Shown: positions 1-7,885, counted from the stretch's first letter. The stretch: DNA of 38,163 nucleotides from an uncultured Bacilli bacterium (GCA_944363605.1 CALVUM010000030.1:1-38163); one strand, 5' to 3'. The notes: generated by a model not told the origin, from the sequence alone. Numbers and translations are program-made.

Positions 1-2
1 TA

Positions 3-260
3 GCCGAGAATTCTATTTATAAAACTGTTGAAAATAATTTGGATGATACAAGAACGCAAGATTTACCAGAAGTATCTGAAATTACATTGGATTCTATTTC
101 TGAAACAACTTTTATTATGCCTGATGATTCTGAAGTTGCTGGATACGCTGTTAAATTATCTTGGGATTATGTAGAAAGATTAGGTTATGATAATAGTGCG
201 ACACTTATTTTAATTCCAAGTGAGAAAAAATACGGTGTTGTATACTTTGAACCAAATTAG
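3..260 (+). CDS. 3' end of an unrecognised protein, cut by the window edge
   Basis: The frame is open from the first base of the window, so this is the C-terminal part of a longer gene. The in-frame TTG at 39 has no ribosome binding site and is not a credible start. About 85 acidic residues are visible, ending in a hydrophobic, probably beta-rich tail (LILIPSEKK then YGVVYFEP). No motif allows a family call. The stop is followed by a short gap with a likely -10 (TATAAT) before the surface protein at 318, so that gene seems to have its own promoter. Confidence 0.6.
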   Translation, partial: AENSIYKTVENNLDDTRTQDLPEVSEITLDSISETTFIMPDDSEVAGYAVKLSWDYVERLGYDNSATLILIPSEKKYGVVYFEPN

Positions 261-317
261 AAACTTGATTATTTTTGGATTTTTTGTATAATGGAAATAT
301 AATAAGGAGAATGTACT

Positions 318-959
318 ATGGAAAAAAAAGAAGGAAGTAGTTTGAAAAAATATACAATTATCGTAATTGTATTTGTAGTATCGATTATGGTAATTGGAGT
401 AAGTGTTAGTTATTCTTTCTTCAATATTAGTGTTGAAGGAAGTAAGGATGTTCCTACGTCTACTGCTGCTCCATTTGAGGTTACTACTACTTTAAATGAT
501 GCAAATGCCATTAATGCAGCTCAATTAGCTTTGATTGATGGTAGTACTTATGAAGATAATGCCGAAAAAGTTTCTTTTAGTGTTACTAATTCAGCATCTT
601 CCGGAGCAAAAGCAAAATATACAATTGATTTAGTTGAGATGAGTATTTCTAAAAATTTAGCTAGCAAATATTTTAAATGGGCTTTAGTGGTAAATCCTGA
701 AGGCGAGAAACGTCAAGTTTTTACAGGAGATTTTGCTGATTCTACTATAGGTTCAGAAGGAAATTCAGATACAGCTTTAGTTGAAGGCTTATCTAAAACG
801 TTGATTGGTGAAGAAGATGCGTTAACTTTAGATGTAGGCGCAACAGATAATTTAGTTTTTTATATTTGGTTAGAAAATGATGATGCAATTGATCAACTCT
901 ATTTGACCAATGGAGATTTTAGTGGAAAGCTTTCTATGAATGCAGTTCCAACAAGATAA
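318..959 (+). CDS. Membrane-anchored surface protein of the TYAWF/camelysin-like group
   Basis: A 213-residue protein with a short basic N-terminus, one hydrophobic segment (about residues 11-32) ending in SVSYSFFN, and a Thr/Ala/Ser-rich extracellular part. The Y-S-F-F motif just after the membrane segment resembles the TYAWF motif of the proteins at 32107, 33539 and 35105. Its C-terminal NLVFYIWLENDD matches their VYIWLEGQD element, so it is a shorter relative. TasA/camelysin-type proteins have a comparable layout, but I see no SipW-type signal peptidase in the window. The start is an ATG with AAGGAG upstream. A hairpin terminator follows the stop, so it looks monocistronic. A structural role at the cell surface is inference. 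Confidence 0.75.
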   Translation: MEKKEGSSLKKYTIIVIVFVVSIMVIGVSVSYSFFNISVEGSKDVPTSTAAPFEVTTTLNDANAINAAQLALIDGSTYEDNAEKVSFSVTNSASSGAKAKYTIDLVEMSISKNLASKYFKWALVVNPEGEKRQVFTGDFADSTIGSEGNSDTALVEGLSKTLIGEEDALTLDVGATDNLVFYIWLENDDAIDQLYLTNGDFSGKLSMNAVPTR

Positions 960-960
960 T

Positions 961-985
961 GAGGCTTAGGTTTAAGCCTTTTTCT
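961..985 (+). terminator. Intrinsic terminator after the surface protein
   Basis: AGGCTT (962-967) pairs with AAGCCT (974-979) around a six-base loop and is followed by a T-rich run. Confidence 0.8.
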
Positions 986-1026
986 TTTGATTCATTTGTG
1001 TTAAAATAGGTGTAGTAGGTGAGATT

Positions 1027-1806
1027 ATGAGAAATTTAAGCGCTGTACTCTTAACTTTAGCCGCAGGCATTTTTTTCTTGTTCGGATTTATTTTAGTTAA
1101 ATTTGTTAAGAAAAAAAGAGAATTAAGTATTTTAGCAACTGGAATGGCTTTAGTTGTGATGTTAGGGATGACATTTTTTGATTTGATGCCAGAAATACTC
1201 GAAATAAGTGAAACTGTTTATTTTGGTAAATGGCAAAAATTGTTGTATATTCTAGCTTTTATGATTTTAGGAATATTGATATTAAAAGTTTTTGATCATT
1301 TTTTACCGCATCATCAACATGATCATCATGAACACGAAAAAAATCATGAAGAGCATGACCATCATTTGTTTCATATTGGTTTTATTATGACTACTTCTTT
1401 AATTTTACATAATATATTAGAAGGCATGAGCATTTATATTATTGGAGCAGAAAGTCTATCGGCAGGATTTTTAACTGCTTTAGCTGTTGGATGTCATAAT
1501 TTACCATTAGGAATTGAAGTGGCTACTAGTATGGAAGTTGAAAAAAATAATGGATTTTTAAAAAAAATTATTGAAATTTTATTAGTTTTTTCTTCTTCAA
1601 TAGGAGCAATTTTCTTGTATGTGTTGGGGGGAAATATTCCAGTATATATATTACTAGCCTTGATCTCTTTAGCTTGTGGTATGATTTTATATATTGCATT
1701 ATTCGAACTTTTGGTTGAAGTGATGAGCTATTTAAAGAGACGAGAAACTTATTATGGCATGGCAATTGGGGTAATTATTCTTTTAGTAATGACTTTTATT
1801 CATTAG
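1027..1806 (+). CDS. ZIP family metal ion transporter
   Basis: A 259-residue polytopic membrane protein with about eight hydrophobic segments. A histidine-rich cytoplasmic loop (about residues 96-117, many HH, HDH and HEH steps) lies between transmembrane segments 3 and 4, as in ZIP zinc/iron importers. The two metal-site motifs are visible: HNILEGMSIY in segment 4 and CHNLPLGIEVA in segment 5, matching the family's HN-x-PEG and H-x-x-PEG helices. The ZIP family normally imports Zn2+ or other divalent metals; the actual substrate cannot be read here. The ATG follows an AGGTGAG site. The gene appears to stand alone, with yebC starting 34 bases after it. No metal-regulator box was recognised. 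Confidence 0.9.
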   Translation: MRNLSAVLLTLAAGIFFLFGFILVKFVKKKRELSILATGMALVVMLGMTFFDLMPEILEISETVYFGKWQKLLYILAFMILGILILKVFDHFLPHHQHDHHEHEKNHEEHDHHLFHIGFIMTTSLILHNILEGMSIYIIGAESLSAGFLTALAVGCHNLPLGIEVATSMEVEKNNGFLKKIIEILLVFSSSIGAIFLYVLGGNIPVYILLALISLACGMILYIALFELLVEVMSYLKRRETYYGMAIGVIILLVMTFIH

Positions 1807-1840
1807 TTTAGTATAATGTTTAACGAAAAGGAGTGTTTAT

Positions 1841-2557
1841 ATGGGAAGAGCTTATGAAGTTAGAAAAGCAAGTATTCAAAAAACGGGTGCTGCTAAAGCA
1901 AAATTGTATTCAAACTATGCTAAAGAAATTTATTTAGCAGCTAAAAAAGGAACACCAGAAATTGAAAGTAATGTTTTATTAAAAAGATTAGTAGATAAAG
2001 CTAAAAAGGAGCAAGTTCCTAGTGATATTATTAACCGTGCTATTGATAAGGCTAAAGGTGCAGGTGGAGAAGACTACGAAGTAGTTACTTATGAAGGATT
2101 TGGACCGGGAGCTTCTACTTTAATTATTCGTACTCTTACAGATAATGTCAATCGAACAGTTGGGATGGTGCGAGCTGCTTTTAATAAAATTCATAAAAGT
2201 TTAGGAGTTACGAATTCCGTATCTTATAACTACGATTATTTGGCAATTGTAAGTGTTAAAGATATGAATGAAGAAGAAGTTTTTAATGCTTTACTTGAAA
2301 ATGGTATTGAGCCTGTTGACTTTGAAAATGAAGATGGTGAAATTGTTATTACCGTAAAACCTACGGATCATAATAAAGTAAAGGATGTTTTAGAAAGTAT
2401 TAATCCGGATGTTCATTATGAAATTGATGAAGAAGGAATGTATGCAAAAGGTAAAGTGACTCTAGAAGGTGAGGATTTAGAACTTTTTGAACGACTACTT
2501 TCTTTATTAGAAGATATTGATGATGTTAGTGATATTTATCATAATGTAAACTTATAA
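1841..2557 (+). CDS. yebC: YebC/PmpR family protein (TACO1-like)
   Basis: A 238-residue protein of normal family length. It has the typical N-terminus (MGRAYEVRKAS, then AKLYSNYAKEIY) and the conserved core VPSDIINRAIDKAKG followed by YEVVTYEGFGPGG-like residues. Members have been described as DNA-binding regulators, and more recently as ribosome-associated factors that relieve stalling at proline stretches; I cannot distinguish these from sequence. The start is well supported by AAAAGGAG upstream. It is followed by a hairpin terminator and is probably a single-gene unit. Confidence 0.93.
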   Translation: MGRAYEVRKASIQKTGAAKAKLYSNYAKEIYLAAKKGTPEIESNVLLKRLVDKAKKEQVPSDIINRAIDKAKGAGGEDYEVVTYEGFGPGASTLIIRTLTDNVNRTVGMVRAAFNKIHKSLGVTNSVSYNYDYLAIVSVKDMNEEEVFNALLENGIEPVDFENEDGEIVITVKPTDHNKVKDVLESINPDVHYEIDEEGMYAKGKVTLEGEDLELFERLLSLLEDIDDVSDIYHNVNL

Positions 2558-2559
2558 AG

Positions 2560-2581
2560 TCAGAATTTTCTGATTTTTTTT
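2560..2581 (+). terminator. Intrinsic terminator after yebC
   Basis: A short CAGA/TCTG hairpin (2561-2572) is followed by a run of eight T. Confidence 0.7.
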
Positions 2582-2641
2582 ATGAAAAAAAAGGAAATTA
2601 GTATTTTTTCTTGTATATATTTATGAAAGGAGGTTTTTGTT

Positions 2642-3133
2642 ATTCAATTTGATATAAATAAATATATTTTGGAAAGTTTACCAAAGATTTTTGAAAAACA
2701 TCCTGATTTATTTGTGAAACGAGATAAGTATACGGATTTTTTGGAAAAAAAGATGTATGTAAAAGAGCAAAATATGCTTATTTTAAAAGAAGTTTCCCAA
2801 GGATTAAAAAAAGATATAGATGTTGATTATTCAGTTGATGATCTTTTTTTTATGCAGAAACTTTATTTATTGTATCCGGATGTTGCACCAGAAAATTTAC
2901 TTTCTCTTTCATGGGAACATATAAAAGTTCTGTTAAATCTGCTTTCTAATAAAAAAAGAGATTTCTATATTGAAAAGTGTTTGAAACAAAACTGGGATGT
3001 TTGTCAATTACAAAAGGCTATTTTGCGCGATATGTATGAAAAATATTTATATGTAGAAGAAAAATATAAAAATAAGGATTTTTCAGAAGATAAATTTATG
3101 AAAGTTCAAGATGATCTTTGGATTAACGAATAA
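2642..3133 (+). CDS. DUF1016 N-terminal-domain protein without its nuclease domain; ATT start
   Basis: The C-terminal half (SLSWEHIKVLLNLLSN, then KRDFYIEKCLKQNWDV and CQLQKAI) matches the DUF1016/YhcG N-terminal domain. In full-length homologues that domain precedes a PD-(D/E)XK nuclease domain, which is missing here: the protein is about 163 residues. It could be an adaptor or DNA-binding fragment, or a decayed nuclease. The reading frame has no ATG, GTG or TTG near the ribosome binding site. AAAGGAGG (2626-2633) lies 8 bases before an in-frame ATT at 2642, and the only later candidate (TTG at 2669) has no binding site. I therefore place the start at ATT, giving QFDINKYILESL after the initiator. 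The domain call is by remembered motif. Confidence 0.7.
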   Translation: MQFDINKYILESLPKIFEKHPDLFVKRDKYTDFLEKKMYVKEQNMLILKEVSQGLKKDIDVDYSVDDLFFMQKLYLLYPDVAPENLLSLSWEHIKVLLNLLSNKKRDFYIEKCLKQNWDVCQLQKAILRDMYEKYLYVEEKYKNKDFSEDKFMKVQDDLWINE

Positions 3134-3134
3134 A

Positions 3135-3166
3135 TTTTCATGCTTTTTTCACATATTTGGTATAAT
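3135..3166 (+). promoter_or_regulatory. Promoter of the two-component system with an 11-bp-period response-regulator box
   Basis: TTTTCA occurs at 3135-3140 and again at 3146-3151, exactly 11 bp apart. The -10 TATAAT lies at 3161-3166, seven bases after the second TTTTCACA. OmpR/PhoB regulators bind direct repeats with an 11-bp period, and the same pattern recurs twice downstream of the operon, so autoregulation is likely. Confidence 0.55.
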
Positions 3167-3188
3167 ATATGTCAAAAGAAGGTGAAGT

Positions 3189-3845
3189 ATGAAAATTTTA
3201 GTTGTTGATGACGAAAAATTGATTCGTGATGTTGTCAAGGAGTATTTACAAATTGATGGATTTACAGTAGATGAAGCAAGCAATGGTGATGAAGCTGTAG
3301 AGCTTAGCTTACAACATGAATACAATTTGATCATTATGGATATTATGATGCCTAAGAAAGATGGTTATCAAGCAGTTAAAGAGATTAAAAAAGTCAAAGA
3401 TGTTCCTGTTTTGATGCTTTCTGCTCGAGGTGAAGAATTTGATAAGTTGATTGGTTTTGATTTGGGAATCGATGATTATGTAACAAAACCTTTTAGTCCA
3501 AAGGAGTTAGTAGCTAGAGTTAAAGCTATTATTAAAAGAAATGAAAAAAACGGGGTAAAATTGGAATTTGGTGGTCTTGTTTTAGATGATAAAGCTCATG
3601 AAGTTTCTATTGACGGTAAAGCTCTTAATTTGACACCGAAAGAATATGATTTATTAAAATATTTCGTTTCCAATAATCATATTGCTTTATCACGTGAACA
3701 ACTACTTACTAATATTTGGGGATATGATTTTTATGGAGATGATCGGACAGTAGATACACATGTGAAAACTTTGAGACACCAACTTGGTAAATACGGACAA
3801 TATATTAAAACTGTTCGTAAAGTGGGGTATAAATTTGAATATTAA
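3189..3845 (+). CDS. OmpR-family response regulator
   Basis: A 218-residue protein. The N-terminal receiver domain (about 1-115) has the acidic pair D7-D8, phospho-acceptor D51 in LIIMDIMMP, and the conserved Lys in DDYVTKPFSP. The C-terminal winged-helix DNA-binding domain (about 125-218) has LTPKEYDLL and DDRTVDTHVKTLRHQL. The next gene is its histidine kinase, overlapping by 11 bases, so the pair is translationally coupled. Regulated genes are unknown. Candidate binding boxes with the same 11-bp spacing lie upstream of this gene and at 5246-5263 and 5378-5396, which suggests that it controls itself and a small downstream locus. It resembles VanR/PhoP-type regulators in general form only. 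Confidence 0.95.
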   Translation: MKILVVDDEKLIRDVVKEYLQIDGFTVDEASNGDEAVELSLQHEYNLIIMDIMMPKKDGYQAVKEIKKVKDVPVLMLSARGEEFDKLIGFDLGIDDYVTKPFSPKELVARVKAIIKRNEKNGVKLEFGGLVLDDKAHEVSIDGKALNLTPKEYDLLKYFVSNNHIALSREQLLTNIWGYDFYGDDRTVDTHVKTLRHQLGKYGQYIKTVRKVGYKFEY

Positions 3846-5223
3846 AAAACGGTTTTCTAGTATAAAAGCGAAAACGTTAATTTATTTAATTGCCTTTAGT
3901 GTATCAATATTACTTGTCTTATGGTTTTGCCAAATTGTTTTTTTAAAATATTCTTATCAAGATTATCAAATTCAAAATATGAATCAACTTGCTTTAAGTA
4001 TCCAAAGATCTTCTTTTGTGAATTTAAATAGTACTTTAGAAGAAGTTGCCTATGAAAATGAAGTATGTATCGAATATTATACAGATTCTGGAAATGTATA
4101 TTATTATAACACTATGATGAATGGTTGTGCATTAGGAAAGAATAATCAAGATATCTTAAAAACGGAAAACGCTTTTATGGAATCTAATTTGACTTCTGAT
4201 ACGTATAAAATCATTAATAAGGAATATGAAGTTCGAGCTTTTTTGTATGGAATTAAATTGGATAGTGGTTCTGTGTTTTTATATAGTACTTTGGAAGATG
4301 TAGGTGGAGCCAATGCGGTGTTAAAAAATCAATTAATTTATTTGACTTTTATTGCAATTATCTTTGCTTGTATGATTGCCTATTTTCTTTCCAAAAAAAT
4401 TACTGAACCTATTTTGGATATTACAAAAAAAGCTCAAAAATTAGGCTCTAGCCCAACAGTTAAATTTCCTGACTATGGTGTATTAGAAGTAAATGAACTA
4501 GCACATGTGTTAAGTAATGCTCAAACAGAAATGGTGAAAAATGATGAACTCCGAAGAGATTTGATGGCCAATGTTTCACATGATTTAAAAACGCCTCTAA
4601 CTATGATTAAAGCTTATGCTGAAATGGTACGAGACATTAGTTATCAAGATGAGAAAAAGAGAACAGAACATTGTAATATTATTATGGATGAAGTAGATCG
4701 GTTAAATGTTTTGGTTAATGATATTTTAACTCTTTCAAAGATGCAGGCGAATGCGGATGAAATTCATTTAGAAACTTTTGATTTAGTTAAAGAAATTCAA
4801 ACGATTGTAAAGCGATACGAGATTATTAAGGAAACAGAAAATTATCATTTTGTTTTAGATCTTCCTAATAAAGCTATGGTAAGTGCTGATCAAAAGAAAT
4901 TAAATCAGGTTATTTACAATTTAATTAATAATGCCATTAATTATACGGGACCAGATAAGACGGTTACTGTACGCGTAAAAAAAGAAAAAGATTCCTACTT
5001 AGTAGAAATCATTGATACGGGTAAAGGAATTAAAAAAGAAGAGATTGATCTTATTTGGGATAAGTACTATAAAAATGATAAAAATCATCAAAGAAATGTA
5101 GTTGGAACAGGTTTAGGTTTATCTATTGTTAAAACTATTTTGGAAAATCATCATTTTAAATATGGTGTAAAATCTGAAAAAAATAAAGGAACAACATTTT
5201 ATTTCTATGTAAAGAAAAAATAA
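3835..5223 (+). CDS. Sensor histidine kinase, partner of the upstream regulator
   Basis: About 462 residues from a TTG start at 3835, which has GGGG seven bases upstream and overlaps the end of the regulator gene; longer starts inside the regulator lack a binding site. It has two membrane segments (near residues 12-35 and 165-185) enclosing an extracellular sensor region of about 130 residues, then a HAMP linker. The phospho-acceptor is H249 in SHDLKTPL. The ATPase domain shows N-box NLINNAINYT, G1 DTGKGIKK and G2 GTGLGLSIV. All catalytic motifs are intact. The extracellular domain resembles no sensor fold I can name, so the signal is unknown. Confidence 0.93.
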   Translation: MNIKKRFSSIKAKTLIYLIAFSVSILLVLWFCQIVFLKYSYQDYQIQNMNQLALSIQRSSFVNLNSTLEEVAYENEVCIEYYTDSGNVYYYNTMMNGCALGKNNQDILKTENAFMESNLTSDTYKIINKEYEVRAFLYGIKLDSGSVFLYSTLEDVGGANAVLKNQLIYLTFIAIIFACMIAYFLSKKITEPILDITKKAQKLGSSPTVKFPDYGVLEVNELAHVLSNAQTEMVKNDELRRDLMANVSHDLKTPLTMIKAYAEMVRDISYQDEKKRTEHCNIIMDEVDRLNVLVNDILTLSKMQANADEIHLETFDLVKEIQTIVKRYEIIKETENYHFVLDLPNKAMVSADQKKLNQVIYNLINNAINYTGPDKTVTVRVKKEKDSYLVEIIDTGKGIKKEEIDLIWDKYYKNDKNHQRNVVGTGLGLSIVKTILENHHFKYGVKSEKNKGTTFYFYVKKK

Positions 5224-5245
5224 TTTAATAGAAAGCTCATTTTTC

Positions 5246-5278
5246 TTTCACAAAAATTTTACAAATGAGGAGTATAGT
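5246..5278 (+). promoter_or_regulatory. Candidate regulator box and promoter downstream of the two-component genes
   Basis: TTTCACA (5246-5252) and TTTTACA (5257-5263) are 11 bp apart, followed after nine bases by a -10-like TATAGT (5273-5278). The geometry is the same as at the promoter of the response regulator. Confidence 0.45.
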
Positions 5279-5378
5279 TAATTTTGTGAAGGGAGGAATG
5301 ATCCTAGATAGAAACAAAAGAAATAGATTCAGTTGTAAAATGTAAAGTTTGAATAATTTTTTGATTATTCACTTTATC

Positions 5379-5410
5379 TTCACATAAACTTCATAATAAT
5401 CGTGTAACAT
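5379..5410 (+). promoter_or_regulatory. Second candidate regulator box and promoter
   Basis: CTTCA occurs at 5378-5382 and 5389-5393 (11-bp period; TTCACA then TTCATAA), with a -10-like TAACAT at 5405-5410. Confidence 0.45.
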
Positions 5411-5416
5411 GTTTAT

Positions 5417-5565
5417 CATGAAAGGAGAAGTGATAAAGTAAGATACGACCCATATATTTTGTAAAAAAATATATAAAAAAACTCTATACAATATAAATAA
5501 CATATAAACTCAAACTCACACTTTTTGGGAAAGGACGACCTTTTTAATGTCCTTTCCCTTTATTT
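5417..5565 (+). ncRNA. Candidate small RNA under two-component control
   Basis: No ORF of convincing length lies between the kinase gene and the strong terminator at 5527-5565. Two regulator-box promoters point into this stretch, so a regulated small RNA of roughly 150-280 nt is the simplest reading. The tiny frames present (15 codons from 5298, 7 codons near 5419) have poorly spaced or no ribosome binding sites. The transcript 5' end is inferred from the -10 element only. Confidence 0.35.
5527..5565 (+). terminator. Strong intrinsic terminator
   Basis: GGGAAAGGAC (5527-5536) pairs perfectly with GTCCTTTCCC (5549-5558), followed by TTTATTT. No recognisable gene ends here. From 5566 to 5749 I see only AT-rich sequence. 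Confidence 0.9.
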
Positions 5566-5749
5566 ATGGGGGTTATTGCTTTTGAATAATCGCTAAATTG
5601 GCTACCCTTAAATTTTTTTTATATTTTTTTAATATGATAAATACAAAAAATATTCACTTGTTTATACTGCTCAAAATCTTCGAATGTCAAATGTAAATAA
5701 ATTTGTAACGTTATTTCGTTATAATTTTTATTGTAAAAAAAAAGAAAAA

Positions 5750-5950
5750 TTATTCTTTTTCTTCTGTAGTTGATTTTGTTTTCCAAGTTGTCTCACCACA
5801 AGTCGTACAAACATAAGGAACTAAAACATCTTTTCCTTCAGGGCATTCAGTGCTTGTTAAGTCTACGCATAAAATACCTGTTTCTGAATCAATATATGCA
5901 CGACCTTCCACACTTTTTTCTTGACAGTCTTGACAATTATTATTTTTCAT
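5750..5950 (-). CDS. Small zinc-ribbon protein
   Basis: Sixty-six residues beginning MKNNNCQDCQEKS. A CxxC pair near the N-terminus and a second pair (CTTCGETTW) near residue 50 would form a zinc ribbon. The start is fixed by GGGAGG eight bases upstream on the minus strand; the longer upstream frame lacks such a site. The tail is acidic (TEEKE). It is likely a small cytoplasmic metal-binding protein, possibly a nucleic-acid or protein adaptor. No named family recognised. Confidence 0.7.
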   Translation of the reverse strand: MKNNNCQDCQEKSVEGRAYIDSETGILCVDLTSTECPEGKDVLVPYVCTTCGETTWKTKSTTEEKE

Positions 5951-6033
5951 TAAAATTCCTCCCAAAGTTAATATGTTCAAAAGTTGAAGTTTCATACCTA
6001 TTATCGTATAATATTTTTCGAAGTAGGTGAACT

Positions 6034-7029
6034 ATGAGTTTTAAAATTGGTAATGTTGAAATTAAAAATCCTGTTGTATTAGCGCCTATGGCTGGATATT
6101 CAAATACGAGTTTTCGTAAGATTATTAAAAGAATGGGGGCAGGTCTTATTTATGCTGAAATGGTTAGTGATAAGGCTTTAACTTATCAAAATGAAAAAAC
6201 GTTTCGTCTTCTTAAGATGAGTGATGAGGAAAGACCTATAGCTCAACAAATTTTTGGGAGTGACGTGGATACTTTTGTTAAAGCTGCTAAAATTGTTGAA
6301 GAAGTAATGCACCCAGATATCATTGATATAAATATGGGATGTCCCGTTCCAAAAGTGGCTTTATCTGCTCAGGCTGGGAGTGCTTTATTAAAGAATCCAA
6401 AGAAAGTTTTTGAAATTGTTTCTCATGTTGTTGCCGCTGTATCGGTTCCAGTTACGGTAAAAATTCGAATTGGTTGGGATGATTCTTCAAAAAATTGTGT
6501 AGAGATTGCCAAAACCTGTGAAAAGGCTGGTGCTAAAGCAATTGCTATTCATGCTAGAACTAGAAAACAAGGATATTCCGGTAATGCCGATTGGTCTTGG
6601 ATAAAAAAAGTAAAAGAAGCTGTTTCAATTCCGGTAATTGGAAATGGGGATATAAAAAGTTGCTTTGATGCTAAACGAATGCTTGATGAAACAGGGTGTG
6701 ATGCGGTTATGATTGGGCGGGGAGTATTAGGAAATCCTTGGCTTATTCGAGATTGTGTAAATTATTTACAAGATGGTTCTTTACCTTTGCACGTTTCTAA
6801 TGAAGAAAAAGTTTTGATGATGAAAGAACACTTTTCTTTATTAAAAGAAGATAAATCTTTAAAAACTGCTTTACTTGAAATTCGCTCAAACATTTTATTC
6901 TATTTAAAGGGAATGCCTAAAAGTAAAGAAATGAAGAGAATGATTTGTGAAGTTAAAAGTGAAGAAGAACTTTTAAAAGTTTTAGATGATTATTTAACTT
7001 TTTTAAAACAAACTCCAGATAGCAAGTAG
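6034..7029 (+). CDS. dusB: tRNA-dihydrouridine synthase (DusB-like)
   Basis: A 331-residue FMN-dependent TIM-barrel enzyme that reduces uridines in the D-loop of tRNA. It has the N-terminal [16 protein letters not shown], the substrate motif [10 protein letters not shown] with the catalytic Cys, [25 protein letters not shown], and the flavin-binding VIGNGDIKS and [13 protein letters not shown]. Length and motif order are normal. The start has an AGGTGA site just upstream. Its last 27 bases overlap the end of the convergent mntP-like gene. Confidence 0.95.
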   Translation: MSFKIGNVEIKNPVVLAPMAGYSNTSFRKIIKRMGAGLIYAEMVSDKALTYQNEKTFRLLKMSDEERPIAQQIFGSDVDTFVKAAKIVEEVMHPDIIDINMGCPVPKVALSAQAGSALLKNPKKVFEIVSHVVAAVSVPVTVKIRIGWDDSSKNCVEIAKTCEKAGAKAIAIHARTRKQGYSGNADWSWIKKVKEAVSIPVIGNGDIKSCFDAKRMLDETGCDAVMIGRGVLGNPWLIRDCVNYLQDGSLPLHVSNEEKVLMMKEHFSLLKEDKSLKTALLEIRSNILFYLKGMPKSKEMKRMICEVKSEEELLKVLDDYLTFLKQTPDSK

Positions 7030-7473
7030 AAAATAAACTAGAGCGCTTATATAGGTGTTCTTTTTTTTGTATTCTAATTTGTAACCTAAGTATAAAAATA
7101 ACGTACTGATACTTGAAAAAAGAAAGCAAATGATTAGGAGAGAATATTTTTCTAGGAAAGTCGCGGCAATGATAAATCCATCAATTGAATTTGCAAATAG
7201 TAACATAAAAAGATGTTTTTCTGTTATTTCTGTTGATAGCGTTTCGTCTTGTTTTTTTAAACATGAAATGCCTAAAAGAGTAAAAATTGTAAATTTGATA
7301 AGTGGGTGATATATATTGATTTTAAAAAACGTAAATAAAATTAATAAAATACTTAAAATCATATAAGAAAGAAATCCTATTTTTAGATAGTTGGGAGTAT
7401 AGTTTTCTTTTTTTAAAGAAAACCCAATTAAAAAAGAATCCATACTTGTGATGATTGCACTTATTATAAGCAT
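7003..7473 (-). CDS. MntP/YtaF-like membrane protein, possible manganese exporter
   Basis: About 156 residues with six predicted membrane helices. Two repeated halves carry the family's helix signatures: [11 protein letters not shown] near the N-terminus and [13 protein letters not shown] in the middle, each with the conserved Asp. This internal repeat is characteristic of MntP and the sporulation-associated YtaF group. I chose the ATG at 7473 because AAAGGTGA is spaced five bases upstream; the GTG three codons earlier lies within that site. The 3' end overlaps dusB, and the dusB terminator lies inside this coding region. No Mn riboswitch (yybP-ykoY type) was recognised upstream. Confidence 0.7.
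   Translation of the reverse strand: MLIISAIITSMDSFLIGFSLKKENYTPNYLKIGFLSYMILSILLILFTFFKINIYHPLIKFTIFTLLGISCLKKQDETLSTEITEKHLFMLLFANSIDGFIIAATFLEKYSLLIICFLFSSISTLFLYLGYKLEYKKKNTYISALVYFLLAIWSLF
7040..7069 (+). terminator. Intrinsic terminator of dusB, inside the convergent gene
   Basis: AGAGCGC (7040-7046) pairs with a GGTGTTCT arm (7054-7061, two G-U pairs), followed by eight T. Confidence 0.65.
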
Positions 7474-7524
7474 ATGTCTCACCTTTTATAGTGTATGACT
7501 CTTTTTTTTGCGTGTTTGGGTCTT

Positions 7525-7659
7525 TAGATACTTTTTTGATTTTTTCCTTATTCTTTCTGATCTTTAATAAGAATGATTAAAATAATAAGTACTACTAAAT
7601 ATTCCATATAAACTTTCTACTACCATAACTACCACCCCAATATTTTAAAAAAGTATCTA
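7525..7659. repeat. 13-bp inverted repeat enclosing a tiny hydrophobic ORF
   Basis: TAGATACTTTTTT (7525-7537) is the exact reverse complement of 7647-7659. The 109 bases between them hold the small minus-strand frame at 7548-7607. Apart from this, 7474-7757 shows nothing else I can name. Confidence 0.7.
7548..7607 (-). CDS. Possible 19-residue hydrophobic peptide, type I toxin-like
   Basis: The frame encodes MEYLVVLIILIILIKDQKE: a membrane-spanning core with a charged tail, the general design of type I toxins. Its own ribosome binding site is weak (GAAAG). A better site (GGGGTGG, about five bases spacing) serves an overlapping frame that begins MVVESLYGIF. Joining that start to this hydrophobic core by one frameshift would give a Hol_Tox/BsrG-like peptide. 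It may therefore be a frameshifted remnant rather than a live gene. The flanking inverted repeat could form a long-distance 5'-3' pairing, as type I toxin mRNAs do. Confidence 0.35.
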   Translation of the reverse strand: MEYLVVLIILIILIKDQKE

Positions 7660-7758
7660 GCTAACTTTAGTCAGCGTTTATAATCATAGCATTATTTTTT
7701 TCTTTTTCGTTATTTGTGGTATGAAACGGGGGGTTTTGTATGTGAAAAAATTGTGATA

Positions 7759-7782
7759 TAAAAAAAACTCGTTTTCACGAGA
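7759..7782 (-). terminator. Terminator of tRNA-Asn
   Basis: On the minus strand CTCGT-GAAA-ACGAG is followed by seven T (A run at 7761-7767). Confidence 0.85.
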
Positions 7783-7797
7783 ATTTTAAACTTAAAA

Positions 7798-7874
7798 TGG
7801 CGCTCAATGTAGGACTCGAACCTACGACCCAACGGTTAACAGCCGTTTGCTCTACCGACTGAGCTAATTGAGCA
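7798..7874 (-). tRNA. tRNA-Asn (GTT)
   Basis: A cloverleaf is visible on the minus strand: acceptor TGCTCAA with TTGAGCG, D arm AGCTCAGTCGGTAGAGC, anticodon stem AACGG/CCGTT around loop CTGTTAA (anticodon GTT), T arm with GGTTCGAGTCC, and an encoded CCA. The acceptor closes with a U-G pair. Confidence 0.95.
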
Positions 7875-7885
7875 AGTACATATTG

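Noticed and set aside
3784-3834. A longer histidine kinase starting inside the regulator gene
   Set aside because: The extra 17 residues have no ribosome site and overlap the regulator's conserved C-terminus; TTG at 3835 is well spaced after GGGG.
7474-7760. A yybP-ykoY manganese riboswitch upstream of the MntP-like gene
   Set aside because: I looked for the conserved GGGGAGUAG-like core and paired loops and did not find them.
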